Of a DNA stretch of 6,389 nt, positions 1 to 4,956 are shown in pieces. Made by a program: the position numbers and the translations under genes. Below the pieces are notes generated by a model. It ran no database searches. It saw nothing but the letters and a program-made list of their open reading frames with translations, and was not told the origin of the DNA. The DNA lies in contig JAJZNH010000739.1 of assembly GCA_021811745.1 (NCBI GenBank), forward strand, positions 1 through 6,389. Reading direction: 5' to 3'. Each line of letters starts with the position of its first letter. The stretch's first letter is position 1. This DNA comes from Acidobacteriota bacterium (GTDB lineage Bacteria; Acidobacteriota; Terriglobia; Terriglobales; Acidobacteriaceae).

Positions 1-211
1 AGCGGATCAAGGCCACCGTGCAAGTCGTTAAGTGCAATGAACTACATGCGTTTGTGGCGCTGCCCAAGCGCTGGATGGTCGAACGATCTTTTGCGTGGCT
101 GGAAAAATGCCGCCGACTTTGGAAAAACTGCGAAAGAAAGCTCAATACCAACTTGCAGATGATCCACTTGGCCTTCCTCGGGCTCCTACTGAGAAGATCG
201 TGAACAGGCTC
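1..211 (+). mobile_element. Right end of an IS5-type insertion sequence
   Basis: The transposase stop codon lies inside the sequence TGAACAGGCTC (201-211), directly followed by TAA (212-214). Ends of the type GAGCCTGTTCA (here its reverse complement) and a TNA target duplication are typical of one branch of the IS5 family, so I place the right boundary at 211 with TAA as the duplicated target. The left inverted repeat is outside the window, so the boundary cannot be confirmed from the sequence alone. Confidence 0.5.
3..203 (+). CDS. IS5-type transposase, C-terminal part (5' end beyond window)
   Basis: This is the end of a DDE transposase that cuts and joins the ends of an insertion sequence. 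The reading frame is open from the left edge, so the gene is cut by the window, and the GTG at 18 is not its true start. The visible residues include 'LPKRWMVERSFAWLEKCRRL', which matches the conserved C-terminal block of IS5-family transposases (typically RWxVERTFAWL..CRRL). The Glu of 'VERSFAW' (codon 81-83) should be the third acidic catalytic residue. After it comes a short hydrophobic helix (about 'MIHLAFLGLLLRRS') and a TGA stop, the usual end for this family. The catalytic Asp residues would lie upstream of the window, so whether the whole gene is intact cannot be judged. Family assignment is from memory of the motif; the IS subgroup is inferred. Confidence 0.8.
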   Translation, partial: RIKATVQVVKCNELHAFVALPKRWMVERSFAWLEKCRRLWKNCERKLNTNLQMIHLAFLGLLLRRS

Positions 212-217
212 TAAGAA

Positions 218-243
218 TGGTATGGGCGGGCAGATTTGAACTT
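218..243 (-). other. tRNA 3'-end-like sequence (T-arm, acceptor, CCA) without a tRNA body
   Basis: Read on the minus strand, this stretch gives GTTCAAATC, the usual T-loop form, then CTGCC, CGCCCAT, A and CCA. The spacing is exactly that of a tRNA: loop of 7, stem strand of 5, acceptor strand of 7, discriminator base, CCA. However, only about three of five T-stem pairs form with AGAAG. No matching 5' acceptor strand (ATGGGCG) or anticodon arm is found in the next 100 bases upstream on that strand. It is therefore at most a fragment or mimic: a relic attachment site, part of a dispersed repeat, or chance. It starts about six bases beyond the presumed IS end. Confidence 0.25.
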
Positions 244-348
244 CTGAAGGCTCGGCATTGCCTCGCGCCCCTCGCAGTCGTGACGGGTGCGCCTCCGCGT
301 TGCTGCGGCGCAAGGTTGGCGTGCTCGCGGTCGGCAAACACGCGCCAA

Positions 349-1677
349 TCAGCCGCGCAAGCTGAATTGAAACAAGGAAATTGGTTGGTCGGGACGGGCA
401 GTTTCCGACGAGGATCTCTGCGAAACCCGCTCCTCCGGAGTGGTGCTCCCCCGGTGCGATGCTTCCGCCCGCAGCGCCTTGAAGGCGCGGTACACAAACC
501 AGCCCATGTGCCAGCCGTCGATGAACTTGTAGGGGAACTCGCCGGTGGTGTAGTGCCCGCAGGGTAGCACCCGGTGCTCGAAGTTGACGCCGCCGCGCCG
601 GAATGCCTCGATCACCTGCACCGAGTACTCGCGCGGGAAGGTCAGGTCGTAGTCGGCATAGATGACGAGCACGCGTTTGGCGGGGCCGTTGGCCGCGGGA
701 CCCGTGAATTGCCGGTAGTAGTTCACCGGACTGACGGCCGCCCAGAGGGCGCTCAGCCGCTCCTGCGTCAGACCGGCTTCGACCAGGCCCTGGCGGATAT
801 GCCGCGTGCTCTGCCCCGCCCAGACGACGTCGCCAAACGAGGTGGATGCGTGGTTGAAGGCGTTCACCCGCAGGCGCGGATCGTGGGCGCTGGCCAGGAA
901 GGCGTAGCAGGAGCCGAGGCTGGTGCCGAGTACGCCGAATTGCTCGTAGCCCTGCTCCTGGAGCCAGTCGAGACAGCAGCGGATATCCACTACCGCCTGC
1001 CGGCACGCGGAGATGGTGCGGCCCACATTGGCGCTGACCGCGTAGTCGGAGCGCTCCAACTCCGCCGGGCGCCGGATGTCGTGATAGGGCTTGGAGAGCC
1101 GCAGCGCCGAGATGCCCATGCGGTTGAAGAGCGCGCACAGCGCATTGTGGCTGAAGCCGTCGGCGTTCCACTGCGGCAGCACCACGATAGCCTGCCTGGG
1201 CCGCTTCGGGTCCTCGTGCTTGGGCGCGGGATACCAGCGCGCGTTCGCCAGATCGTTCTCCGGGTAGGGCGTGCGCTCCGGCGAGGTGAAGCGCAGGAAC
1301 TGCGCCGGCGGCAAGGCGCCATTGGCGGCCTGCGCGCGCAGTTCCGCCTCGCGGGCCAGCGTCTCGGGCCGCACGTTGGTGGGGAACAGTTGCGGGTGGC
1401 GCTCTTCCAGCCGGAAGTCGGTGGGGCGCTCGTAGCCGAAGAAGCGGTCGCTGTGCCGGATGAGGAGCTGGTTGATGCGCACCATCGCGGCTTCGGCGGC
1501 GGCGGGATCGCGCTCGATGCCCGGTGCGGGAAGTGCGTCAGTGAAGCCCTGCGACTGAAGAAACGGCGCCAGCCACTCGAAGCCCCACTCCAGCGGGCGG
1601 ACGACACGGTTTTCATCGCGCGTGGTCAGGCGCGTTTCCCACTCGAACATGCGCCGCGCGTACCATTTCCTGAGCAT
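349..1677 (-). CDS. Alpha/beta hydrolase family protein (possibly ABHD18-like)
   Basis: A predicted serine hydrolase of 442 residues; the substrate is unknown. The nucleophile elbow is GTSLG at residues 251-255 (Ser253). The likely acid is Asp342 or Asp344 in 'IYADYDLTFP', and the likely catalytic His is His375 in 'LPCGHYTT'. The usual Ser-Asp-His order is kept. The first 150 residues form a predicted helical N-terminal region before the first core strand ('AIVVLPQWN', with a Trp/Asn-containing loop). The block 'LSKPYHDIRRP...RSDY' followed by 'CLDWLQEQGYEQFGVLGTS' resembles, from memory, the same region of the ABHD18/DUF2048 family; this needs a profile search. No signal peptide is visible, so it is probably cytosolic. 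The last 35 or so residues are Ser/Arg-rich and look disordered. The start is uncertain: ATG at 1677 was chosen, but TTG at 1683 is also in frame. The gene follows VKOR on the same strand after a 107-111 base gap. Confidence 0.75.
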   Translation of the reverse strand: MLRKWYARRMFEWETRLTTRDENRVVRPLEWGFEWLAPFLQSQGFTDALPAPGIERDPAAAEAAMVRINQLLIRHSDRFFGYERPTDFRLEERHPQLFPTNVRPETLAREAELRAQAANGALPPAQFLRFTSPERTPYPENDLANARWYPAPKHEDPKRPRQAIVVLPQWNADGFSHNALCALFNRMGISALRLSKPYHDIRRPAELERSDYAVSANVGRTISACRQAVVDIRCCLDWLQEQGYEQFGVLGTSLGSCYAFLASAHDPRLRVNAFNHASTSFGDVVWAGQSTRHIRQGLVEAGLTQERLSALWAAVSPVNYYRQFTGPAANGPAKRVLVIYADYDLTFPREYSVQVIEAFRRGGVNFEHRVLPCGHYTTGEFPYKFIDGWHMGWFVYRAFKALRAEASHRGSTTPEERVSQRSSSETARPDQPISLFQFSLRG

Positions 1678-1683
1678 CTCCAA

Positions 1684-1698
1684 ACTTCGATTTTATCA
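1684..1698 (-). promoter_or_regulatory. Possible extended -10 just upstream of the hydrolase start
   Basis: On the minus strand the sequence reads TGATAAAAT (1698-1690), which fits an extended -10 element (TGnTATAAT) with one mismatch in the hexamer. It ends six bases before the TTG at 1683 and twelve before the ATG at 1677, so a transcript from it would have almost no leader. No good -35 is visible in the GC-rich DNA upstream. AT-rich hexamers can arise by chance, so this is tentative. Confidence 0.35.
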
Positions 1699-1717
1699 GC
1701 GGGGCCCAGCCCGCAGG

Positions 1718-1766
1718 CTCCTGGGGCAGGAGGCCGCAGGCGCGTGCTGCATGGGCGCAGGCGCCC
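1718..1766. repeat. Two small GC-rich hairpins between VKOR and the hydrolase
   Basis: CTCCTG/CAGGAG with a 3-base loop (1718-1723 and 1727-1732) and GGGCGC/GCGCCC with a 2-base loop (1753-1758 and 1761-1766) lie in the gap after the VKOR stop. Neither is followed by a T-run on the minus strand, so they are not convincing intrinsic terminators. VKOR transcripts may therefore continue into the hydrolase gene. Confidence 0.35.
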
Positions 1767-1790
1767 GCGGTATGGGTGAAAGGCGCCGTG

Positions 1791-2210
1791 CTAAAACCGG
1801 CCGCGGGCGCGCTTCAGACCCAGGTATTCCGATGTGAACCAGCCCAGACTGCCGAGCAGCATCAGGGCGACGAGGCTCTGCGAGATGACGCAGTAAAGGC
1901 ACCACACTAGCAATGCGTACTCCTCGATGAACGTGAGGCGCAGCGCGAAGCAGAAGGCGGCGAATACGGCCAGCAGCAGCACGTAGCGCTGGCGCATGAA
2001 GGCGAGAAAGCCGAGCAGCAGGTAGCCGGCAATGCCGATCGCCGCTACGGGAACGTGGCCCATCATGGCAAACGAGCTGTGGTTCACAACGCCGCAATCC
2101 CAGTGCTCGTTGATGTCGCAGGGCTGAGTTCCCGTTTCATAGTGAACCCGGAGGGCGAGCACGGACACGATCACGCCGGCCAGGGCGAGAACAAGCAGGA
2201 GAGTACGCAT
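1791..2210 (-). CDS. VKOR-family membrane thiol oxidase (single domain)
   Basis: A 139-residue integral membrane protein of the vitamin K epoxide reductase family. Bacterial members reoxidise DsbA-like periplasmic thioredoxins and pass the electrons to quinones, replacing DsbB. The active-site CxxC is 'CLYC' (Cys104-Cys107), at the edge of the last membrane helix. The partner pair in the periplasmic loop is Cys31 and Cys39 ('PCDINEHWDCGVVNHSSFA', ending with the family's Asn/Ser stretch). Predicted helices are at about residues 4-20, 54-72, 77-95 and 99-122. Cys87 in the third helix is an extra cysteine. Many bacterial VKORs carry a fused thioredoxin domain; this one does not, and no DsbA-like partner lies in the window. 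ATG at 2210 was chosen because the helix begins there; the open frame upstream is only antisense to nadD. There is no Shine-Dalgarno sequence. It is divergent from nadD. Confidence 0.92.
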   Translation of the reverse strand: MRTLLLVLALAGVIVSVLALRVHYETGTQPCDINEHWDCGVVNHSSFAMMGHVPVAAIGIAGYLLLGFLAFMRQRYVLLLAVFAAFCFALRLTFIEEYALLVWCLYCVISQSLVALMLLGSLGWFTSEYLGLKRARGRF

Positions 2211-2216
2211 ACGCAG

Positions 2217-2222
2217 ATTGTA
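2217..2222 (-). promoter_or_regulatory. Probable -10 (TACAAT) of VKOR, leaderless start
   Basis: On the minus strand TACAAT differs from the TATAAT consensus at one base and ends six bases before the VKOR ATG. Transcription would therefore begin at or very near the start codon. Its presence fits the lack of a ribosome-binding site. The expected -35 position (about 2240-2245, CAGACC) is a weak match, next to the left arm of the inverted repeat. Confidence 0.45.
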
Positions 2223-2246
2223 GCGGAGCACTACAAGGCGGTCTGT

Positions 2247-2278
2247 GACCGGGGCGGCCCCATTCGGCCGCCCCGGTC
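2247..2278. repeat. Perfect 13-bp inverted repeat between VKOR and nadD
   Basis: GACCGGGGCGGCC at 2247-2259 is perfectly complementary to GGCCGCCCCGGTC at 2266-2278, with a 6-base loop (CCATTC). It lies between two divergent genes, so it ends neither of them, and no T-run follows. Its arms cover the region where a -35 for nadD would lie and abut the region where a -35 for VKOR would lie. It could be an operator for a dimeric regulator, a structured element in an unseen transcript, or a dispersed palindrome. The repeat is seen directly; the role is inferred. Confidence 0.7.
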
Positions 2279-2291
2279 GGGTCCGTCCAAT

Positions 2292-2297
2292 TACGAT
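2292..2297 (+). promoter_or_regulatory. Possible -10 (TACGAT) of nadD, leaderless start
   Basis: TACGAT keeps the TA...T frame of a -10 box and ends six bases before the ATG at 2304, the same geometry as for VKOR on the other strand. No Shine-Dalgarno sequence precedes this ATG. No recognisable -35 is visible; that position falls within the right arm of the inverted repeat. Weak on its own. Confidence 0.3.
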
Positions 2298-2303
2298 GGT
2301 GCC

Positions 2304-3044
2304 ATGCACTCGCCAGGCAGCGAGATTGTGCCCGAAGCCGTCCGTCGTGTGGCCTTCTTTGGCGGCAGCTTCGATCCGCCGCACCTGGGCCACCTGGCGG
2401 TGGCGCGGGCCGCGCGCGACGCGCTTGCGCTGGATGCGGTTCTGTTTGCGCCGGTGGGCGCGCAACCGTTGAAGCCGGAGGGAGCGAGCGCCGGGTTCGA
2501 GGACCGCCTGGCCATGACGCGGCTGGCGATCGCGGGGGAGCGCGGGTGCGCGGTCTCGCTGGTCGACGCCCCCAAAGCGGCGCCGCGAGCCGCAGGCGTG
2601 AGCGCGCCGAACTACACCGTGGACTCGCTCCACGACGTGCGCTGCGAGCTGCCGGCCCAGACCGTACTCTTCTGCCTGATGGGCGCGGATTCGTTCTTCG
2701 GACTGCGGCGCTGGCATCGCGCGGCCGAGCTGCCGTTCCTGGCGCCGCTGATTGTCGCCTCGCGCCCTGGGCAGCCCATGGAACGGCTGCAGGCGGCGCT
2801 GCCCGCGGGCTTGACCATGGAACTGGTGCGCCGGGAGCGCAAGAACGGGATCGAGATCGCGAGCTTCACGCTGCGCGACGCGGAGGACCGGCGCGCGCCT
2901 TTTTACCTGCTGCCCGGCCTGGATGTAAAGATCAGCGCGACAACGATCCGGAACGAGATGAAGCATGCCGCGAGCGTCGAGACCGGGCGCCTGCTGCCGG
3001 ACGCGGTGGCCGGGTATATCCGCGCGCATGGGCTGTACCGGTGA
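2304..3044 (+). CDS. nadD: Nicotinate-nucleotide adenylyltransferase
   Basis: NadD transfers AMP from ATP to nicotinate mononucleotide, giving deamido-NAD, the step before NAD synthetase. It is a soluble nucleotidyltransferase of the Rossmann type. The protein has 246 residues. The ATP-binding start motif is 'FFGGSFDPPHLGHL' with the HxGH signature at His27-His30. The second signature is 'ISATTIR' at 210-216 (family ISSTxxR). 'NYTVDSLHDVR' and 'LMGADSFFGLRRWH' are further typical blocks (substrate-loop and GxD regions). The length is slightly above usual because of about 13 extra N-terminal residues before the first strand. The true start may therefore be a GTG at 2328 or 2349 instead of the ATG at 2304, and none has a clear Shine-Dalgarno. 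rsfS follows after 81 bases on the same strand, a common bacterial pairing. Confidence 0.95.
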   Translation: MHSPGSEIVPEAVRRVAFFGGSFDPPHLGHLAVARAARDALALDAVLFAPVGAQPLKPEGASAGFEDRLAMTRLAIAGERGCAVSLVDAPKAAPRAAGVSAPNYTVDSLHDVRCELPAQTVLFCLMGADSFFGLRRWHRAAELPFLAPLIVASRPGQPMERLQAALPAGLTMELVRRERKNGIEIASFTLRDAEDRRAPFYLLPGLDVKISATTIRNEMKHAASVETGRLLPDAVAGYIRAHGLYR

Positions 3045-3071
3045 AGCCGGCGGGCAAGCGCCGCATCCACA

Positions 3072-3109
3072 CTTGCCCCCGCCTCATCGAACGTCTAGGA
3101 TGGGGCAAG
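3072..3109 (+). promoter_or_regulatory. Inverted repeat overlapping the rsfS Shine-Dalgarno
   Basis: CTTGCCCC (3072-3079) pairs perfectly with GGGGCAAG (3102-3109), with a 22-base loop that can form three further pairs (CCT/AGG). The right arm contains the first bases of AAGGAG (3107-3112), the only Shine-Dalgarno-like sequence before rsfS. A fold in the nadD-rsfS message could therefore mask the ribosome site. It could instead be an mRNA stability hairpin after nadD; no T-run follows, so it is not a terminator. Confidence 0.4.
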
Positions 3110-3125
3110 GAGACCCCCCGCACGC

Positions 3126-3764
3126 ATGACGCCTACCCACGCGCATGAAGAAACGCGCATTCTCGTTCAGGCCGCCGCCGCCGCTTGTGAAGACAAGAAG
3201 GGGCACGACACCCGCATTCTCGAGCTCGATCCCGCCGACTCCGGCCTGTCGGATTTTTTTCTCATCACCTCCGCCGCCAACGACCGCCAGGCTGTCGCCA
3301 TCGCCGATGAGATCGAGTTGCGGCTGAAGCGCAACTTCGGCGTCTACGCGAATTCGGTGGAAGGCCGCCGGCGGGGCGAGTGGATTCTGCTCGACTACGT
3401 GGATTTCGTCGTTCATGTTTTCCTGGCCCAACGCCGCGAGTTTTACGATATCGAGCGGCTGCGCAAGTCTGCGCGCCCGCTGACGCCCGCCGAGTTCGAT
3501 GCCGAGCTCAAGCAGGCGCTGGCGGCCAAGACGCGGGCGGCGCGCGAAAAATCCGCGGCCCCGGCTAGGGCAAAGAAGACGGCGGCGAAGACTGCGCCAA
3601 CAAAGGCCGCAGCGAAAAAGACGGCGGCGAAGAAGGCCGTTCCAGCAAAGACGCCAGCGAAGAAGGCAGCGCCGGCCAAAGAGGCCGTGAAGGCAGCCGC
3701 GAAGAAGAAGAGCGCTCCGGCCAAAAGGTCCGCGCCGGCAAAAAAGGCCGCAAAGCGAAGATAG
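3126..3764 (+). CDS. rsfS: Ribosomal silencing factor RsfS with Lys/Ala-rich C-terminal tail
   Basis: RsfS binds protein L14 (uL14) of the large ribosomal subunit and blocks joining with the small subunit, lowering translation when nutrients are short. The family domain spans about residues 8-115. Typical blocks are 'SDFFLITSAANDRQ' (42-55) and 'GEWILLDYVDFVVHVF' (84-99), followed by the 'REFYDIERL' end (104-112). The family is usually 105-130 residues; this protein has 212. The extra part (about 133-212) is a low-complexity tail of AAKK/PAKK-like repeats with 22 Lys, 6 Arg and only 2 acidic residues, like the tail of histone H1 or bacterial histone-like proteins. ATG at 3126 was chosen. AAGGAG lies 13 bases upstream, a rather long spacing. 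Second gene after nadD, probably co-transcribed. Confidence 0.94.
   Translation: MTPTHAHEETRILVQAAAAACEDKKGHDTRILELDPADSGLSDFFLITSAANDRQAVAIADEIELRLKRNFGVYANSVEGRRRGEWILLDYVDFVVHVFLAQRREFYDIERLRKSARPLTPAEFDAELKQALAAKTRAAREKSAAPARAKKTAAKTAPTKAAAKKTAAKKAVPAKTPAKKAAPAKEAVKAAAKKKSAPAKRSAPAKKAAKRR
3525..3758 (+). repeat. Imperfect AAG/GCC-rich repeats encoding the RsfS tail
   Basis: The DNA for the RsfS tail is made of short imperfect repeats built on GCGAAGAAG, GCCAAAGAG and similar units, giving Ala-Lys-Lys and Pro-Ala-Lys motifs. It is visibly richer in A than the surrounding genes. Repeats of this kind can change length by slippage or recombination, so tail length may differ among relatives. 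Confidence 0.6.
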
Positions 3765-3780
3765 CCGCGTAGAGATAGGG

Positions 3781-4181
3781 CTATTGGAACGAATGGCTGC
3801 AGTAAGTAGAGAACAGAGCCAAGGGCGCCCCCAGGATCGAGGTGGGAGGAGTGACCGCCGAGGTAATGATTCCCATGCTGCTGCCATCCGCCAGGCCGCT
3901 GCACGGCTGTCCGAAGTCGGGATGGTTGAACAAGTTGAAAAACTGGGCGCCGACGCGGACCTTGGCCGATTTCCAGTGCGGCATCAGGAAGCCCTTAGCC
4001 ACGGTCCGGTCGGCATCGGTGTAGCTGGGGCCAGCGAGCTGGTTGCGGCCCGACGGGCCGAAGTTGGTTGCCGCACCATAGCTGGACGCGAAGGAGCATG
4101 GCGTTCCGCTCGCGGCCCTGGCTCCGCCGCAGTGGGTGTTGCCCTTGATGGAGCCGGTCTGCGAAGAGATTGCCGGCGCGC
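3781..4181 (-). pseudogene. C-terminal remnant of an Oar-like TonB-dependent receptor
   Basis: On the minus strand this stretch encodes about 130 residues matching the end of the receptor gene at the right of the window. Shared blocks are 'KVRVGAQFFNLFNHPDFGQP' against 'NVRVGAQFFNILNHPNFGQP', 'NQLAGPSYTDAD' against 'NQFVGPRYFDTD', and 'TPPTSILG' against 'NPPTSIFG'. The DNA at 3905-3965 agrees with 5093-5153 at about four of five bases. No start codon or signal fits this short piece, and the rest of the barrel is missing. Upstream the frame runs into the end of the neighbouring gene, so homology stops near 4181. The final residues ('CSHSFQ', TAG stop) lack the terminal aromatic residue needed for barrel insertion. 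It is best read as a truncated paralogue left by deletion or rearrangement. It fills the interval after rsfS, where no other gene is seen. Confidence 0.75.
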
Positions 4182-4790
4182 TCAGAGAAACGCGACCTTG
4201 ATCAGATCGCCGCTGCCGAGCTTGATGTCGCAGTTCTTGCCGCGCATCTCCGTGGTGCCGTCGGCGCCGACATGGTCGCCAAGGCCGACGCCGGGCATGG
4301 TGCTGCCGTTGGGAACGCCACTCTCATCGTCGGAATGGCCATAGTTGTCCATGGTCTGCAGGCCCTGGCTGCGCATGGACGTGGAGCTGGTAGGCAGGTC
4401 GCCGGAGGCGTCCGGCGCCGGCGCCACCGCGATCACCGCGCCCTGGATGGCAATCGCTGGCTTGTGCTTGATCTCGACCTGATCGAACTTGATGGCTAGC
4501 GAGGACATGCCGTTGCCGTCCTTCTTCGACTGCACCGAAACGACCTTGCCGATGAGTTTCGATCCGGAGGGGATCTCGGTTCCGTCCTTGAGCTTGGTCT
4601 TGGCCTGGGTCTTGGCGACGATCGTTTCGCCGGCCTTGGCCGACTTCGTATCCACCTTGCTCTGGATCTCGCACCGGACGCCCTTGGTTGGCGCGGGGAT
4701 GGTCTGCGCCTGGGCGGGCCGAGCCAGGCAAAGGGCTGCGGCGGCGGCCATCACAAAAAAGGCGGGCTTTCTCGCGAACGTGGGATGCAT
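4182..4790 (-). CDS. Secreted protein of unknown function
   Basis: A 202-residue exported protein that I do not recognise as a named family. It starts with a clear Sec signal peptide: basic start 'ARK', hydrophobic 'FFVMAAAAALCL', and a likely cut after 'AQA' at residue 28. The mature part has two cysteines, Cys40 near the start and Cys187 near the end, which could form a disulfide. Residues 65-110 contain 'LKDGTEIPSGSKLIGKV' and alternating hydrophobic residues, suggesting beta strands. The 'P.G..L.G.V' pattern is loosely like VirB10/TrbI-type beta domains, a weak resemblance only. Residues 125-180 are rich in Gly, Ser, Asp and Met and are probably flexible. The ATG at 4790 has a perfect AGGAGG six bases upstream (4797-4802). 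It lies between a receptor gene and a receptor remnant on the same strand, but has its own promoter-like signal behind a terminator, so it is probably expressed independently. Confidence 0.85.
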   Translation of the reverse strand: MHPTFARKPAFFVMAAAAALCLARPAQAQTIPAPTKGVRCEIQSKVDTKSAKAGETIVAKTQAKTKLKDGTEIPSGSKLIGKVVSVQSKKDGNGMSSLAIKFDQVEIKHKPAIAIQGAVIAVAPAPDASGDLPTSSTSMRSQGLQTMDNYGHSDDESGVPNGSTMPGVGLGDHVGADGTTEMRGKNCDIKLGSGDLIKVAFL

Positions 4791-4796
4791 GGAATT

Positions 4797-4802
4797 CCTC
4801 CT
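4797..4802 (-). promoter_or_regulatory. Strong Shine-Dalgarno of the secreted protein gene
   Basis: The minus strand reads AGGAGG with six bases to the ATG, an ideal ribosome-binding site. It fixes the start codon at 4790 and contrasts with the neighbouring genes that lack such a site. Confidence 0.85.
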
Positions 4803-4840
4803 GGCGGGTTGGCTTCGGGGCGCCGGATGGACGCACTCCG

Positions 4841-4869
4841 ATTGTCTGCGCAGCGGCTTCTCTTTTCAA
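4841..4869 (-). promoter_or_regulatory. Probable sigma70-type promoter for the secreted protein gene
   Basis: On the minus strand TTGAAA (4869-4864, five of six to the -35 consensus) and GACAAT (4846-4841, four of six to the -10 consensus) are separated by exactly 17 bases. Transcription would begin near 4834, leaving a leader of about 43 bases that contains the AGGAGG. It lies downstream of the receptor terminator, consistent with a separate transcription unit. Confidence 0.5.
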
Positions 4870-4905
4870 GGTCCCGTTTGGCGGGAGCAGGCGGCACGGC
4901 CGTCC

Positions 4906-4937
4906 AAAAAAACGGGGGAGGATGGCGATCCTCCCCC
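4906..4937 (-). terminator. Intrinsic terminator of the receptor gene
   Basis: On the minus strand a perfect 10-bp stem, GGGGGAGGAT pairing with ATCCTCCCCC (4937-4928 and 4923-4914) with a 4-base loop, is followed by G and seven T residues (4912-4906). It begins 19 bases after the TAA stop of the receptor gene. On the plus strand there is no T-run after the stem, so it works in one direction only. Confidence 0.92.
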
Positions 4938-4956
4938 ACCAGTTGCATGGTTTGGA

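Noticed and set aside
215..300. A complete tRNA gene on the minus strand
   Set aside because: Only the 3' end pattern is present; no anticodon arm, D-arm or matching 5' acceptor strand can be found.
217..567. Plus-strand open frame of 116 codons after the IS end
   Set aside because: It begins in the tRNA-like sequence and overlaps the hydrolase 3' end; its start 'AGRFEL' is the kind of false protein often called from antisense tRNA-like DNA.
574..1779. Long plus-strand open frame (401 codons) opposite the hydrolase
   Set aside because: It is the antisense shadow of a gene with catalytic motifs; its own translation is Arg/Gly/Ala-rich with no recognisable domain, as expected in high-GC DNA.
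2211..3029. N-terminal extension of the VKOR frame across nadD
   Set aside because: The frame stays open on the minus strand but overlaps nadD fully; the VKOR family begins at the first membrane helix, matching the ATG at 2210.
3525..3758. CRISPR-like or regulatory repeat array
   Set aside because: The repeats are imperfect, in frame with RsfS and encode a Lys/Ala tail; there are no constant repeats with unique spacers.
3761..3784. Terminator between rsfS and the receptor remnant
   Set aside because: ATAGCC/GGCTAT form only a 6-bp stem with a 12-base loop and no T-run on either strand.
4870..4888. Small TCCCG/CGGGA hairpin upstream of the secreted-protein promoter
   Set aside because: Five pairs only, common by chance in DNA of this GC content, and no clear relation to the promoter hexamers.
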